From the NCBI GenBank assembly GCA_964449305.1, contig CAYUYM010000152.1, positions 1-8,287 of the forward strand: a stretch of 8,287 nucleotides of DNA, read 5' to 3'. A program made the position numbers and the translations under genes. Source of the DNA: CAYUYM01 sp964449305 (GTDB lineage: Bacteria; Bacteroidota; Ignavibacteria; SZUA-365; CAYQST01). Of this stretch, positions 7,170-8,287 are shown piece by piece. The notes below the pieces were generated by a model. It made no database searches. It was given only the letters and a program-made list of their open reading frames with translations, and was not told the DNA's origin. Position 1 is the first letter of the stretch; each line of letters opens with the position of its first letter.

Positions 7170-8287
7170 CAGACGGATGCCTGGTCCGAGGGCTTTTCCA
7201 TCACCGGCAACCTGTCATCGGCCAGCGAGCTTTACGCGATGCACGGCGCCCCGACACGGCGCCCCAACGCATCGCAGCGCTTCATCGGTGCGTTTGACAT
7301 CAACCTCTACGGACTGCGGACGGGTGTGCAGCTCATCTACTCGTCCGAAGACAATCGCCTGCAGCAGTCCATCAACCAGCTCGCACTGTCCGGTGCCTAC
7401 AAATGGGCGCGCTTCTCGGCCGGCTCCATCTACCCTTCATGGACATCCCTCACGCTCGCCGGCAGCCGCATCACCGGCGGCGAGGTGGAGCTGACGCCAG
7501 GCTCCTTCGTGGTGGCCGTCACCGGCGGAGAGAACCGCACACCGGTGGAGGGCGACACCATCGCCGGCCGGCTCGGCGTCTATCGCCGCATGCTGTGGGG
7601 CGGACGCGTCGGGATGGGGCGCCAGGGAGGCGATCACTTCCGCATCACGGCACTCTATGCACGCGACGACTCCAACTCCGTCGCCGTGCCTGCGGGCGTG
7701 CTGCCCGAGGAGAACCTCGTCGTCGGACTCTCCGGAGGCCTGTCCCTGCTGGACAACCGGCTCGTCATCTCCAGCGAGGCCAATGTTTCCGGCTTCAACC
7801 GCAACCTCACCGCATCGCGCGTCAACGTGTCCGACATCCCCGAATGGCTGTCGGGACTGTTCGCCAAGACGATCTCCACCTCGCTCGGCTACTCGGGCAT
7901 GGTGGATGCCCAGTTCCAGTCGCGCCCCTTCAGCATGAACGGCGCCTTCCAGTACATCAGCTCCGCCTACCGGTCGCTTGGAGTCGCGTCCTTCATCAAC
8001 GACTTCCAGGAGCTGCGGCTGCAACCCCAGTTCCGCCTCCTGAATTCACGCCTGCGTGTCGGGCTCGGGTTCACCTGGTCCAAGAACAACATCCTCAACG
8101 TGCTCGACGCAACGGCGACGCGCACCAACCTCACCGGCACCGTGACCTACACGGCCGGCGACATCGCGACGCTCTCCTTCACCGGGATGTACTTCGTCAA
8201 CAGCCTCACCCCCGGGAGCGATTCCACCACGGCCATGGAGCGCAGGACCGTGCTCTCCAGCATCGGCTTCTCCCCCTACCTGTACTA
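7098..8287 (+). CDS. Exported beta-rich outer-membrane barrel-like protein (3'-truncated by window)
   Basis: The frame opens at ATG 7098 and stays open to the window edge, giving 396 full codons plus two bases. A signal peptide (residues 1-24) is followed by a cysteine-free sequence dominated by alternating polar/hydrophobic strands of 8-12 residues with aromatic ends and short N/D/G turns. Examples are FIGAFDINLYGLRTGVQLIY, ARFSAGSIYPSW, LVVGLSGGLSLLDNRLVI, LRLQPQFRLLNSRLRVGLGF and ATLSFTGMYFVN. This is the pattern of a bacterial outer-membrane beta-barrel. The phrases PEENLVVGL and NDFQELRLQPQFRLLNSRL resemble, from memory, uncharacterised Bacteroidetes barrel proteins. I see no TonB box or plug domain. 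The gene follows the fibronectin-type gene by 83 bases on the same strand, so it may provide the membrane component for the two exported neighbours; that link is inference. It could instead be a large beta-sheet surface protein without a pore. Confidence 0.82.
   Translation, partial: MNRSRRLPPLLLLLLLTLADEATGQTDAWSEGFSITGNLSSASELYAMHGAPTRRPNASQRFIGAFDINLYGLRTGVQLIYSSEDNRLQQSINQLALSGAYKWARFSAGSIYPSWTSLTLAGSRITGGEVELTPGSFVVAVTGGENRTPVEGDTIAGRLGVYRRMLWGGRVGMGRQGGDHFRITALYARDDSNSVAVPAGVLPEENLVVGLSGGLSLLDNRLVISSEANVSGFNRNLTASRVNVSDIPEWLSGLFAKTISTSLGYSGMVDAQFQSRPFSMNGAFQYISSAYRSLGVASFINDFQELRLQPQFRLLNSRLRVGLGFTWSKNNILNVLDATATRTNLTGTVTYTAGDIATLSFTGMYFVNSLTPGSDSTTAMERRTVLSSIGFSPYLY

Overview
The window is a protein-coding stretch of a GC-rich bacterial genome. 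Three genes lie head to tail on the + strand with gaps of 15 and 83 bases and no visible terminator between them, so they probably form one transcription unit. I see no RNA genes, CRISPR arrays, insertion sequences or genes on the - strand. The best guess for the source is a GC-rich member of the Bacteroidetes/Chlorobi (FCB) group. The grounds are the protein types (a giant carboxypeptidase-regulatory-like repeat protein, a fibronectin type III protein and an outer-membrane barrel-like protein) and the two visible signal peptides, which both appear to be cut just before a glutamine (the 'Q-rule' of that group). This is inference; there is no phylogenetic marker in the window.

Layout. Bases 1-4869 hold the 3' part (1622 codons) of a giant gene whose start lies upstream. 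Its first half is a string of about eight beta-sandwich domains of the carboxypeptidase regulatory / Cna-B type. Its second half is a repeat-rich beta region that I cannot assign to a named family. It contains units of about 98-109 residues, then a glycine-rich stretch, and ends with a four-cysteine cluster and a terminal DxDxDG motif. Bases 4885-7014 encode a 709-residue exported protein made of six fibronectin type III-like domains, the first carrying a long insertion. Bases 7098-8287 encode the first 396 residues of an exported, beta-rich protein that looks like an outer-membrane barrel; the gene runs off the window.

Taken together, the genes look like a cell-surface assembly: a possible outer-membrane component, a fibronectin-type scaffold or adaptor, and a very large multidomain surface or secreted protein. 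No enzyme active site is visible in any of them, so structural, adhesive or binding roles are more likely than catalysis. The function of the set is unknown to me. The long - strand open frames opposite these genes are compositional shadows.
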